Counted from the stretch's first letter, positions 1 to 7,310 are shown. The stretch is 22,553 nt of DNA from an uncultured bacterium (GCA_905214305.1 CAJMLK010000042.1:1-22553), one strand, 5' to 3'. Program-made: numbers and translations. Notes: generated by a model not told the origin, from the letters alone.

Positions 1-54
1 GAACCTCCTCATATGGATATGAACTATGGCGTCCGTTTTTTCCAGCCTACCTCA
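1..54 (-). mobile_element. Terminus of an IS3-family-like insertion sequence (partial)
   Basis: Read on the minus strand from position 54 leftwards, the sequence starts TGAGGTAGGCTG and soon reaches AACGGAC. This resembles IS3-family terminal inverted repeats, which begin TGA; from memory the IS600 end is similar. A purine-rich ATGAGGAGG at 4-12 could be the ribosome binding site of a transposase gene lying outside the window. The boundary is placed at 54 because the homology of the neighbouring ADP-ribosylglycohydrolase stops exactly there. Only one end is visible, so neither the transposase nor a target duplication can be seen. Confidence 0.5.
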
Positions 55-708
55 GGTATCGCTATCACCACCAATAGAAATAGCGTTACGAATCGCATCC
101 TCAAAGCTGGTGGACTCAAGAAAAGCCATTATCGCCTGCGGGACAGTTCCTTGGCAGGTCACATCAAATGCATAGGTGTCGCGGATTCCATCCAGAGTAA
201 AATTTAGCGGATAATAATGGGCGTTCACATAGTCGCGGATATCGAGAATATTTTTCCCATTCTTAGCCAAGAAAATACAGACGGCTGTCGCTTCTGCGCC
301 TTTAAGGCCTTCCGGGTGATTATGCGTAACCTCTGTTACTCTCTGAGAAAGCAGCTTGAGTTCCTCTAGCGAGGTTGCCGCGAAGCCACAGGCACTAACA
401 CGCATGGCCGCCCCATTACCGAAACTATTATACGGCTGCAGGGTATCAGCAAACATCCAGCGTTGGAACATGCCACCATAGCCACAATCGGGATAATGCC
501 TGCCAATGTCGCGCATGCACTGAATGGCAAGAGCACCCAAGTCGGAATAGTCGCTACGAGACATCAGAATTGCCTGCGCTATCGCAAGCGACATGATGCT
601 GTCGTCAGTGGCACTGCACTGATATGTGAGCAATTCAAATTCTTTTGTCTTGATATTGTTCCATTCAAAGCGCGAACCAACAATATCTCCAATAATAGCT
701 CCAAGCAC
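52..708 (-). pseudogene. ADP-ribosylglycohydrolase (DraG/ARH family), C-terminally truncated
   Basis: The 218-residue product starts MLGAIIGDIVGSRFEW, the usual opening of bacterial ADP-ribosylglycohydrolases, which remove ADP-ribose from proteins or other targets with a binuclear Mg centre. Metal-ligand motifs are present: TDD at 34-36 and GGDSDT at 213-218. The family normally runs some tens of residues beyond GGDSDT (about 250-270 in total). Here the reading frame stops immediately, at a TGA that is the first triplet of the adjoining IS-like end. No continuation is found in the other frames down to position 1. The start is GTG with AAGGA six bases upstream. Its own promoter lies at 754-781. 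Activity of the truncated product is uncertain, because the last helices help close the active site; it could equally be annotated as a short CDS. Confidence 0.8.
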
Positions 709-753
709 AAATAATCCTTATAATTTAACTACAGATATTCTGTTTTTCGCCCG

Positions 754-781
754 TTTTTATCCGAACAAGCGGGCTTGTCAA
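754..781 (-). promoter_or_regulatory. Promoter for the ADP-ribosylglycohydrolase gene
   Basis: On the minus strand TTGACA (776-781) and TAAAAA (754-759) are separated by 16 bases, about 45 bases before the GTG start. A small dyad, ACAGA-TAT-TCTGT, lies between this promoter and the ribosome binding site. The gene therefore need not depend on the upstream fic promoter. Confidence 0.45.
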
Positions 782-811
782 TTTGCTCTCAACGGACGGG
801 AATATATCCTG

Positions 812-1867
812 TCATCCAATCCGATACCACACCCCCCGGCCTCTACCATGCATAGTCAGTTGCCGGTTCTCCACCAGCTTGCGGAAATGCTCTTTCAGGG
901 TGTTGCGGCTGGCTCCAGTCAGGACGACCATATCTTTGATTGTAACTCTGCCATGATCACGGGCGTACTCCAAAATTTTCAGGGAGAGTTCCGGCAAAGC
1001 GGCTAACACGATATGTTCACGCTCCACTTTCTTTTCCAGACGCTTCATTTGCTGATGCAATGCGCGCAGGAAGAACAATAACCATGACTGCCAGTTGGGA
1101 GCATCAGTACAGATAGTGGTTTGGGTTTGGTGTAAGGCCAGATAGTAGCCCTCTTTGCTGTTCTCGATCACGCTTTCAAGCGAACTATATGGCGTATAGG
1201 CATAGCCGCAGCGCAGCAGCAAAAGAGTGGTCAGAATGCGCGACAAGCGTCCGTTTCCATCCTGAAATGGGTGGATTGCCAAAAAGTCCACAGTGAAAAC
1301 GCCTACCACCAGCAAAGGGTGCAGGCTTTTGGTTTCCAGCGCGGCATTTGTCCACTCGATCAGTTCGCGCATGAGCCGGGGAGTATCAAAGGGTGAGGCA
1401 GTTTCAAAGACGATACCGATCTGCTTGCCATGCTCGTCAAAGGCCGCCACACTGTTCGGGGAAGTTTTGTAATTACCGCGATGGCGCTCATCTTTGTCGC
1501 TGTGTCGCAACAAATCCCGGTGAAGCTGGCGGACGTGGTTTTCTGTCAGTGGGATGTATTCCCAGGATTGAAATATTTGTTCCATAGTTTCGGCATATCC
1601 GGCAACTTCCTGCTCATCACGCGAGGCAAAAGACTGGATGGCGAGATTGGACAGCAGTTTTTCCACTTCACTGTCGGAAAGTTTGCTCCCCTCAATGCGG
1701 GTGGAAGAACCGATGCTTTCAATGGTAGCAACCCGGCGCAGGGCGGACAGCCTTTCCGGGGCAAGAGTCCCCAGAGCCTTCCACGCGCCTTTGAACTCGT
1801 CAATTTCCGCAATCAGACCAAGGAGTTCTGGCGTGATGTTCAGAGTGTCAGTGTTTATCATGTCCAT
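812..1867 (-). CDS. Fic-domain protein (predicted AMP transferase) with C-terminal winged helix
   Basis: The 351-residue protein carries the full Fic motif HPFQDGNGRLSR at 199-210. Family knowledge: the motif His and the Asp/Asn/Arg residues catalyse transfer of AMP (or another nucleotide part) to a target hydroxyl. Upstream, STRIEG at 55-60 fits the (S/T)xxxE(G/N) inhibitory helix of class II Fic proteins, in which the Glu blocks ATP binding, so this is a self-inhibited Fic rather than one with a separate antitoxin. Residues 290-350 look like a winged helix (VTIKDMVVLTGASRNTLKEHFRKLV), common in Fic proteins that may bind DNA. Neither Met1 nor Met3 has a Shine-Dalgarno sequence. The promoter lies so close that the transcript may begin at Met3 (ATG at 1859-1861). 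It sits beside a tRNA-Glu attachment remnant and appears less G+C-rich than the core genes, which suggests horizontal acquisition. Confidence 0.9.
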   Translation of the reverse strand: MDMINTDTLNITPELLGLIAEIDEFKGAWKALGTLAPERLSALRRVATIESIGSSTRIEGSKLSDSEVEKLLSNLAIQSFASRDEQEVAGYAETMEQIFQSWEYIPLTENHVRQLHRDLLRHSDKDERHRGNYKTSPNSVAAFDEHGKQIGIVFETASPFDTPRLMRELIEWTNAALETKSLHPLLVVGVFTVDFLAIHPFQDGNGRLSRILTTLLLLRCGYAYTPYSSLESVIENSKEGYYLALHQTQTTICTDAPNWQSWLLFFLRALHQQMKRLEKKVEREHIVLAALPELSLKILEYARDHGRVTIKDMVVLTGASRNTLKEHFRKLVENRQLTMHGRGRGVWYRIG

Positions 1868-1868
1868 T

Positions 1869-1928
1869 TATACACCCACAAACATCCATTTTGTCAAGCC
1901 ACAAAGCCACCCATTTCCATCCATTTTG
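1869..1928 (-). promoter_or_regulatory. Promoter and direct-repeat operator of the fic gene
   Basis: On the minus strand TTGACA (1892-1897) and TGTATA (1869-1874) have an ideal 17-base spacer. Two 21-bp direct repeats lie 35 bp apart, at 1873-1893 and 1908-1928. On the plus strand both read CACCCA, four variable bases, then CATCCATTTTG. The first covers the -10/-35 spacer and the second lies just upstream of the -35 box, a layout expected for a repressor. The predicted transcription start falls on or next to the start codon. Confidence 0.55.
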
Positions 1929-2008
1929 CAAACGGCAAGGTTCGGCTTGCCTGCACTGACTTGAGAGGTTAGCCAAAATTGCCAAGGAAATGCATTTTAA
2001 CATGTTGT

Positions 2009-2092
2009 ATTTGTAGGCATTTGCGTAGGCATTGACAAGTTTTCCTGGCGTGATAAATATCCAAATCAGATACTTACAGTACACCTACAAAT
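2009..2092. repeat. Possible integrase arm-type sites next to the tRNA-Glu att core
   Basis: The motif ATTTGTAGGCAT (2009-2020) is followed directly by TTGCGTAGGCATT (2021-2033). An inverted version, read ATTTGTAGG on the minus strand, lies at 2084-2092 and runs into the att core. Repeated short sites in both orientations beside a crossover core resemble tyrosine-integrase arm sites. No integrase gene is in the window. Confidence 0.35.
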
Positions 2093-2108
2093 CCCCTTGG
2101 GGACGCCA
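2090..2108 (+). other. Attachment site: 3' end fragment of a tRNA-Glu gene
   Basis: The 19 bases AATCCCCTTGGGGACGCCA match the 3' end of a typical bacterial tRNA-Glu: part of the T loop, the T-stem 3' strand, the acceptor strand and CCA. The rest of the tRNA is absent upstream. Integrases commonly use this part of tRNA genes and leave a short copy at the far end of the integrated element. The + strand hairpin with U-tract at 2177-2208 then fits the original tRNA terminator. Accessory genes lie only on the left side. Confidence 0.6.
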
Positions 2109-2176
2109 CTGATTACAAGAGGTTAAAACAAAACCTCAGCAGATACCCACAGGGCCTTGCCCAAGGGATAGCTTTG

Positions 2177-2208
2177 AAAAAGGCTGCATGAAAAATGCAG
2201 CCTTTTTT
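2177..2208 (+). terminator. Rho-independent terminator, probably of the displaced tRNA-Glu gene
   Basis: GGCTGCAT (2182-2189) and ATGCAGCC (2195-2202) form a perfect 8-bp stem around GAAAA, followed by six T. Flanking A and T runs extend the stem. No + strand gene in the window ends before it; the tRNA-Glu 3' remnant is 69 bases upstream. Confidence 0.8.
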
Positions 2209-2649
2209 CGTTTTTCTAGCTCTCCCAGATGGCAGATACCAAGATAGAGCTTTCGACTCCAGCCAGTACTTCTCAGCCCCTTGCACCCGGATAACGCGCG
2301 CACACCGCAGGAGACGGTCAGGGATGCCTCCAGGCGGTCTCGAGGCGGATAACGGCATGATCATCATCCTGCGAGCAAAGCCCCCTTCCAGGCCCCTGCG
2401 AGGGGGCAGACAACCTGATCAACGCGCTCAGGGCACGCGTCGTTTCAGATCAGGAGATGCTCATTGCGCTGCATGCATGCTGATTCGATGAACTGAACGG
2501 CTTCGCTGTCAGCAGACAGCCCCGCTGTCGTTATCAATCGCTGGCGGTCTTCAGCCGAATCCGCACCCGAATCTGTGCCCGAATCCGTTCAGATGGCTCA
2601 GGGATTTGCTCTGAGCCATGCGCCAAAACCTGTGCCCAAAACAAAAATG

Positions 2650-2669
2650 GCGGGGTTTGCCCCGCTTTT
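2650..2669 (+). terminator. Terminator-like hairpin
   Basis: GCGGGG (2650-2655) and CCCCGC (2660-2665) flank TTTG and are followed by TTTT. An A-rich run on the left side makes it potentially bidirectional. No gene that it would serve is recognisable. Confidence 0.55.
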
Positions 2670-3198
2670 CGCTCCCGCGCGTCCATACCGATGTATCAAT
2701 CAACATGCCCAGCGTGTCGGCGGTTTCTGCCGAAAAAAGCACCAAGCAAAACATCCGGGCGGATTGGACAGCATCTGCGGCACAGGCGCAAGGGTTGCGC
2801 CCCGCCAGAACAGATCAACCTTGAAAGATGCACTCCCTTAAAGCCTGCGGCGCCTCCGCTTCAGCGCGCAACAGCGCAAAGACATGACTCTGCTGTCTTC
2901 GTGGCAGTCGTTGACGAACCTGCGAGCCTTACGCATGGCAACAGTGATTGCGTGAAAACAGACCGATCGCTACACAGCCTGCAAGCGTAGTTCCCTGCGT
3001 GCCACTCCTGAAGCATCCAAGCCCTTCGGGCAACGCCTCAAGCTGCGCCTGCACCTTTGCGCCGGGCCACATCCGGCTCCTGGAAGAAAGCCTTCAGCGT
3101 CGAAGTCAGGAGAGGGTGAACGAGCATGCTTACCGCCCGCATCTAAGGCAACGGCCCTGCACTGCCCCAAGCCCGAGACTGCGTGCTGATAACAACAC

Positions 3199-3224
3199 AA
3201 AAGCGGGGCTAAATCCCGCTTTTT
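3199..3224 (+). terminator. Terminator-like hairpin, bidirectional
   Basis: AAAAGCGGG (3199-3207) and CCCGCTTTT (3215-3223) form a perfect 9-bp stem with a seven-base loop and a T run on either strand. The associated gene is not evident. Confidence 0.6.
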
Positions 3225-3312
3225 ATCATGCGCTCGCGCGTGCCAAGTTGCGTGCAAATCAGTGCCAACAAGCACGCCCGCTTATTCTTGCTACCGGTTT
3301 CTTGGCGCCCGC

Positions 3313-3401
3313 CACGCAATGCCATAGTGTCACGCAATGTCATAGTGTTACGCAAAGGTATAGTGAACACAAAGGCACAGCGACACGCAAAGGCATGCGT
3401 C
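3313..3401. repeat. 18-bp imperfect tandem repeat, about five units
   Basis: Units start at 3313, 3331, 3349, 3367 and 3384. The first two are CACGCAATGYCATAGTGT; later units drift to CACGCAAAGGCA-like forms, and one is 17 bp. The array lies about 60 bases past the 3' end of tRNA-Arg. It has an iteron-like look, but no replication gene is near. Confidence 0.7.
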
Positions 3402-3416
3402 CGAACCGTTGCCCAC

Positions 3417-3451
3417 AGAAAAAGCCCTTACAGTTTTCACCGTAAGGGCTT
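3417..3451 (-). terminator. Terminator of tRNA-Arg
   Basis: AAGCCCTTAC (3422-3431) and GTAAGGGCTT (3442-3451) form a perfect 10-bp stem. Read on the minus strand it is followed by TTTTTC. It lies 10 bases beyond the tRNA CCA end. Confidence 0.85.
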
Positions 3452-3461
3452 GATTCTTATG

Positions 3462-3538
3462 TGGCGCGCTCGAAGAGATTCGAACTCCTGACCTACAGGT
3501 TCGTAGCCTGTTGCTCTATCCAGCTGAGCTACGAGCGC
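3462..3538 (-). tRNA. tRNA-Arg (anticodon ACG)
   Basis: A 77-base cloverleaf can be drawn by hand. The acceptor pairs are GCGCTCG/CGAGCGC, with discriminator G and an encoded CCA (3462-3464). The D arm contains AGCTCAGCTGGATAGAGC. The anticodon arm is ACAGG-CTACGAA-CCTGT, giving ACG, which reads CGN codons after A34 deamination. The T arm is AGGAG-TTCGAAT-CTCTT. It has its own promoter and terminator. Confidence 0.97.
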
Positions 3539-3551
3539 GTAACAAGAGGAA

Positions 3552-3606
3552 ACTATATCAAGTTGCAGTGGCGGTCAAGCTTTTTTTCAAAATATTTTTT
3601 GAAAAT
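3552..3606 (-). promoter_or_regulatory. Promoter of tRNA-Arg with A/T-rich upstream element
   Basis: On the minus strand the -10 TATAGT is at 3552-3557 and TTGACC (3573-3578) lies 15 bases upstream; shifting to GCTTGA gives a 17-base spacer. A run of A/T sequence at 3583-3606, containing a TTTTCAAAA/TTTTGAAAA-like dyad, sits where an UP element would be. The transcript would start about seven bases before the mature 5' end. Confidence 0.6.
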
Positions 3607-3726
3607 CTGCGAACTTAGTTGAAATTTTCAATCAGCATGCGCTTAGAAAAGCGCTCTGCGGTCACGCCAGCGCGCCGCACTCAGACACCAGAACTTTTGG
3701 GCAGATCAAGCCGCCCCTCACTCGTC

Positions 3727-3747
3727 TGGCCGCCCAAAAAGCGGCCA
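3727..3747 (-). terminator. Hairpin after rpsT
   Basis: TGGCCGC (3727-3733) and GCGGCCA (3741-3747) form a perfect 7-bp stem eight bases past the rpsT stop codon. No U-tract follows, so it may be a 3' stabilising or Rho-assisted structure rather than a classic terminator. Confidence 0.4.
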
Positions 3748-3754
3748 CTGAAAA

Positions 3755-4024
3755 CTACTGGGCTTCGATGCTGTTGACAGCACGGGCCAGACGCGAAATT
3801 TTACGCGCGGCCTTCTTCCAGTGCATGGCGCCCTTTCCGGCGGCCTTGGAAAGCACGGAAGTGGCGGCCACCAGAGCTTCACCGGCCTGAGCCTTGTCGC
3901 TGCCGGTAATGGCGGCGCGCACCTGCTTGATGGCGTTCTTGACGCGAGTGCGCACGGCGCGGTTGCGGCCGGCTCTTTCTACGCTCTGCCTGTGACGCTT
4001 GATGGCTGACTTATGGTTTGCCAC
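3755..4024 (-). CDS. rpsT: Small ribosomal subunit protein bS20
   Basis: The 89-residue basic protein MANHKSAIKRHRQSVERAGRNR... is a clear S20. It binds 16S rRNA as a three-helix bundle and helps early 30S assembly. Length and the N-terminal NHKSAIKRxRQ signature are normal for the family. The start is GTG (4022-4024) with GTGGAGG six bases upstream, the strongest ribosome binding site near the conserved N-terminus. It is transcribed alone from a promoter at 4100-4128, and a hairpin follows the stop. It is separated from glyS by about 300 bases on the same strand. Confidence 0.98.
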   Translation of the reverse strand: MANHKSAIKRHRQSVERAGRNRAVRTRVKNAIKQVRAAITGSDKAQAGEALVAATSVLSKAAGKGAMHWKKAARKISRLARAVNSIEAQ

Positions 4025-4099
4025 GGTAATCCTCCACTATGTTGGGCTTGCACCGGCAAGCCATGAGTCTGAAATATGTTGCGCTATCGCGAAGACGGG

Positions 4100-4128
4100 T
4101 TGTTAGCATAGGGCCTTATGGCTGTCAA
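4100..4128 (-). promoter_or_regulatory. Promoter of rpsT
   Basis: TTGACA (4123-4128) and TAACAA (4100-4105) have a 17-base spacer, and a TG one base before the -10 gives an extended -10. The predicted start leaves a leader of about 70 bases before the GTG of rpsT, long enough for translational autoregulation as known for S20, though no specific structure is evident. Confidence 0.75.
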
Positions 4129-4280
4129 GCAAACGCGCCGTTTTTTTACAAGATACTTGTTTTGTTGCCGCAAGGGGCTGATCTACAACGCCCCCCAGAA
4201 CAGCCTGGGGCCGCGAAAGCGCTTCGCCTGTATCTGTTGGCCGTGCGCTGTGTTACAGCATGGGCCACAGTCTGAACATG

Positions 4281-4316
4281 CGCGGCGCGGGGGCAAAACG
4301 GCCCTGCCGCGCCGCG
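4281..4316 (-). terminator. GC-rich hairpin at the end of the glyQ-glyS operon
   Basis: CGCGGCGCGG (4281-4290) and CCGCGCCGCG (4307-4316) form a perfect 10-bp stem starting ten bases past the glyS stop codon. There is no T run after it, so it is only a probable terminator. A weaker CCCC/GGGG hairpin lies at about 4192-4211. Confidence 0.5.
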
Positions 4317-4325
4317 TGGACAAAC

Positions 4326-6410
4326 TTACATCTGCAGTGCCGCAAAGTCCGCCAGACGGGCAAAACGACCGCCCAGAGCCTGAAGCATGGCCAAACGGTT
4401 ACGCCGCAGGGCTGCATCATCGCACATGACCATCACGCCGTCGAAAAAGGCGTCCACCGCCGGGCGCACATTGCTCAGGCAGGCCAGAGCGGCGGCGTGA
4501 TCACGCGCCGACCACATGCGGTCAAGTTCCGGCAACAGGTCATCCAGCGTAGCAGCCAGGGCTTTTTCCGCATCTTCATGCAGAAGCTCCGCCTGCCACT
4601 GGGCCGGAATATCCTCGGCCTGTCCCTGCTTGCGCAGGATATTGGCCACACGCTTGAAGGTTTGCGCGGCTTCGGCAAAACCCGCCTCGCGGCTGAAGGT
4701 CGCCAAAGCTTCCAGACGTTCGCCGCAGTCCTTTACCTGAGCCGTGCCCGCGCCCAGCGCGGCATCCACCAGCAAGGTATCCTGCCCCTGACTCATGAAA
4801 TAGTTGCGCAGCCTTGCGCCAAAAAATTCCATAAGCTTGTCCAGTGCTTCGGCCGGGGGCAGTTTCCATTGCCTGTCGCCGTAAAGCTCCTGCGCCCTGG
4901 CAAAAACCTCGCGCATGTCGAGCCGCAGACCAAAGTCGAGCACAATACGGATGATGCCCAGAGCGCAGCGACGAAGCCCGTTGGGGTCGGCCGCGCCTGT
5001 GGGGATCATCCCCAGCCCGAAGCAGCCCGCCAGCGTATCGGCCTTGTCGGCCAGAGACAGCAGCGCCCCGCACATGCTGCCCGGCAGGGGCGAATCCGGC
5101 CCGGCAGGCAGGTACTGCTCCGCCACGGCCTGCGCCACGGCAGCACTTTCCCCCTTGCGCCCGGCATAAATACCACCCATGACGCCCTGCAGGGTGTCAA
5201 ACTCGCCAACAAGACCGCTGACGAGGTCGGCTTTTGAAAGCCTTCCCGCACGCGCCGCATCAGCGGCAAGGTCAGGAGCGCACTTTTCCGCCAGCCAGCG
5301 GCACAGGGCTTCAAGACGGCGCGTCTTGTCCCCCATGCTGCCAAGGCCACCGATAAAGATGACCGAATCAAGCTTTTGCAGCCAATGGTCAAAGCCTTCA
5401 CGCAGGTCGGCCTGCCAGAAAAAGCGGGCGTCTTCCAGACGGGCGCGCAGCACCCTTTCCCACCCGCGCTTGACAATGCTCATGTCTTCAGGGGTGATGT
5501 TGAGCACGGTCAAAAAGTGCGGCAGCAGGCGGCCATCGGCCCCTTCAATGCCAAAACTTTTCTGGTGGCTTTCCATGCTGGTCAGCAGAACTTCGCGCGG
5601 CACTTCAAGATAGGCCGGATCAAAGTCGGCCAGCAGCGGCACGGGATGTTCCGCAAGGCCCTGCACTTCGTCAAGCAGGCTGTCCTTCCAGAGCACCTTG
5701 CCGCCCACGGCCTGTGCCTGCCTGTTGCCGCCATCCACAATGCTTTCCCGACGCTTCGGGGAGTCAAGGGTGATGCCGCAGGAACCTGCCAGGATGGCCG
5801 GAAGCTCCTCGGCGCGCGCAACGGAGAATGGGCCTGCGCCGTGGATGCGGTGGCCGCAGGTCTCGCGCCCCGAAATCATGGGGCCGACCTCAAACGGAAT
5901 GACCTGATCGTCCAGCAGGGCCAGAATCCAGCGCAGCGGGCGGGCATAGGCCAGCGCGTGATTGCCCCAGCGCATGCGCTTGGCAAAGGGAAGCGCCGTA
6001 ATGATGGCCGGACACATGACAGCCAGCAGTTCGCTTGCGGCCGCGCCGCCGGTGCGTTTGCGCACGGCGATGTAAGTGCCTTTTTCAGTTTCTTGCTGAA
6101 AAACGTCTTCCAGAGTGCAGCCATTGGTGCGGACAAAACCTTCCAGCGCCTTGGTGGGCTTGCCCTCGGCATCATAGGCCACACGCACGGGCGGGCCGGA
6201 GACCACCTCTTCCCGCTCGATCTGCACGGGATTGAGGTTTTCAACCGTGACCACGGCGCGGCGCGGCGTGCTCATGACACACAGGCTGCCGTATTCAAGG
6301 CCCGCTTCTTCAAGGGCGGCGGTAAAACGGGTGGAAAGTTCGGCTTCTTCGGGAGCCAGAAAACGGGAAGGCAGCTCTTCACTGCCGATTTCGAGCACAA
6401 AGGTAGCCAC
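4326..6410 (-). CDS. glyS: Glycine--tRNA ligase beta subunit
   Basis: A 694-residue protein of the usual GlyS length. It starts MATFVLEIGSEELPSRFL, the standard N-terminal signature, and ends with the DALR-like anticodon-binding region (FFDGVMVMCDDAALRRNRLAMLQAL near the C-terminus). Known role: it binds tRNA-Gly and, with the catalytic alpha subunit, forms the alpha2beta2 enzyme that charges glycine in the cytoplasm. The start chosen is GTG at 6408-6410. The frame is open further upstream, but that part lies inside glyQ and does not match the family. The ribosome binding sequence GCGAGG overlaps the glyQ stop region, and only four bases separate the two genes, so translation is probably coupled. 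Confidence 0.97.
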   Translation of the reverse strand: MATFVLEIGSEELPSRFLAPEEAELSTRFTAALEEAGLEYGSLCVMSTPRRAVVTVENLNPVQIEREEVVSGPPVRVAYDAEGKPTKALEGFVRTNGCTLEDVFQQETEKGTYIAVRKRTGGAAASELLAVMCPAIITALPFAKRMRWGNHALAYARPLRWILALLDDQVIPFEVGPMISGRETCGHRIHGAGPFSVARAEELPAILAGSCGITLDSPKRRESIVDGGNRQAQAVGGKVLWKDSLLDEVQGLAEHPVPLLADFDPAYLEVPREVLLTSMESHQKSFGIEGADGRLLPHFLTVLNITPEDMSIVKRGWERVLRARLEDARFFWQADLREGFDHWLQKLDSVIFIGGLGSMGDKTRRLEALCRWLAEKCAPDLAADAARAGRLSKADLVSGLVGEFDTLQGVMGGIYAGRKGESAAVAQAVAEQYLPAGPDSPLPGSMCGALLSLADKADTLAGCFGLGMIPTGAADPNGLRRCALGIIRIVLDFGLRLDMREVFARAQELYGDRQWKLPPAEALDKLMEFFGARLRNYFMSQGQDTLLVDAALGAGTAQVKDCGERLEALATFSREAGFAEAAQTFKRVANILRKQGQAEDIPAQWQAELLHEDAEKALAATLDDLLPELDRMWSARDHAAALACLSNVRPAVDAFFDGVMVMCDDAALRRNRLAMLQALGGRFARLADFAALQM

Positions 6411-6414
6411 GGCT

Positions 6415-7293
6415 TTACCTCGCATCCTTTTTGAGCATGGGATAGCCCAGTTCTTCGCGCTGAGCCGCGTACAGACGGGCCACGCCCGCCGCCAGAGCCC
6501 GCACCCGGCCAATGTAGCCGGTGCGCTCCGTAATGGATATGGCCCCGCGCGCGTCCAGCAGGTTGAAGGTATGCGAACACTTCAGGCAATAGTCGTAGGC
6601 AGGCCAGGGCAGGCCCAGCTCAAGCATGGCCTTGCACTGGCCTTCAAAATCATTGAAGTGACGCAGCAGCATCTGGGCATCGCTGGCCTCAAAATTATGG
6701 CGCGACTGCTCCACTTCGTTCTGGTGGTAGATGTTGCCGTAGGTCACATCCTTGTTCCAGGCCAGATCATATACGGATTCCACGCCCTGAAGATACATGG
6801 CCAGCCGTTCAAGCCCGTAGGTCAGCTCCACGCTTACCGGGGCAAGATCGATGCCGCCCACCTGCTGAAAATAGGTGAACTGGCTCACTTCCATGCCATT
6901 GAGCCACACTTCCCAGCCAAGGCCCCAGGCTCCCAGCGTGGGCGATTCCCAGTCATCTTCCACAAAGCGGATATCGTGCTGAGCGGGATTGATGCCCAAG
7001 GCGTTGAGGCTTTGCAGATACAGGTCCTGCACGTTGTCCGGCGAGGGCTTCATGATGACCTGAAACTGGAAATAGCGTTGCAGGCGATTGGGATTTTCGC
7101 CATAGCGCCCGTCAGTGGGACGCCGCGAAGGCTCCACATAGGCCACGTTCCAGGGCTCGGGACCAATAACCCGCAAAAAGGTATGGGGGTTGAAGGTTCC
7201 GGCCCCGCACTCCACGCCCGACGGCTGCTCGATAACGCAGCCCTGCCCGGCCCAGTAATTCTGTAGGGTGAGAATCACGTCCTGAAAATACAT
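6415..7293 (-). CDS. glyQ: Glycine--tRNA ligase alpha subunit
   Basis: A 292-residue class II synthetase core. It starts MYFQDVILTLQNYWAGQGCVIEQP and contains EVGAGTFNP-like (here VECGAGTFNPHTFLR), WNVAYVEPSRRPTDGRYGENPNRLQ and GWEVWLNGMEVSQFTYFQQVGG blocks that build the glycyl-adenylate site. Length is typical. The ATG is preceded by AAAGGA. It is the first gene of a two-gene operon with glyS. A long structured leader (7311-7431) and a candidate extended -10 promoter lie directly upstream, which suggests leader-RNA control, although I cannot identify a known class. Confidence 0.98.
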   Translation of the reverse strand: MYFQDVILTLQNYWAGQGCVIEQPSGVECGAGTFNPHTFLRVIGPEPWNVAYVEPSRRPTDGRYGENPNRLQRYFQFQVIMKPSPDNVQDLYLQSLNALGINPAQHDIRFVEDDWESPTLGAWGLGWEVWLNGMEVSQFTYFQQVGGIDLAPVSVELTYGLERLAMYLQGVESVYDLAWNKDVTYGNIYHQNEVEQSRHNFEASDAQMLLRHFNDFEGQCKAMLELGLPWPAYDYCLKCSHTFNLLDARGAISITERTGYIGRVRALAAGVARLYAAQREELGYPMLKKDAR

Positions 7294-7310
7294 GTGCTGT
7301 CCTTTGGAAG

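Larger units (their letters stand above)
2209..3416. other. Gene-free region with hairpins and short repeats
   Basis: I see no convincing gene in these 1.2 kb. Open frames here are short, lack ribosome binding sites and run through hairpins. Structures noted: a GCCCCCT/AGGGGGC hairpin near 2380-2410; three 12-bp tandem units (CCGAATCYGYNC) at 2555-2590; a perfect ATGGCTCAG/CTGAGCCAT hairpin near 2593-2619; two terminators (separate entries); and an 18-bp tandem array. It could be decayed mobile DNA between two tRNA genes. Confidence 0.5.

Noticed and set aside
52..54. Reading the TGA at the end of the ADP-ribosylglycohydrolase gene as selenocysteine
   Set aside because: The frame beyond it has no family similarity and no SECIS-like hairpin, and the TGA coincides with an IS-like terminal repeat.
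3313..3401. CRISPR array
   Set aside because: Units are 18 bp, contiguous and without unique spacers, and no cas gene is near.
2948..3445. 165-codon + strand open frame over the tandem repeat
   Set aside because: It runs through a terminator hairpin and the 18-bp array, has no ribosome binding site and shows no recognisable protein pattern.
4281..4316. Classic intrinsic terminator of glyS
   Set aside because: The stem is strong but no U-tract follows on the minus strand, so it is listed only as a probable terminator hairpin.
4260..7266. Long + strand open frames opposite glyS and glyQ
   Set aside because: They are antisense to well conserved synthetase genes and have no ribosome binding sites or motifs.
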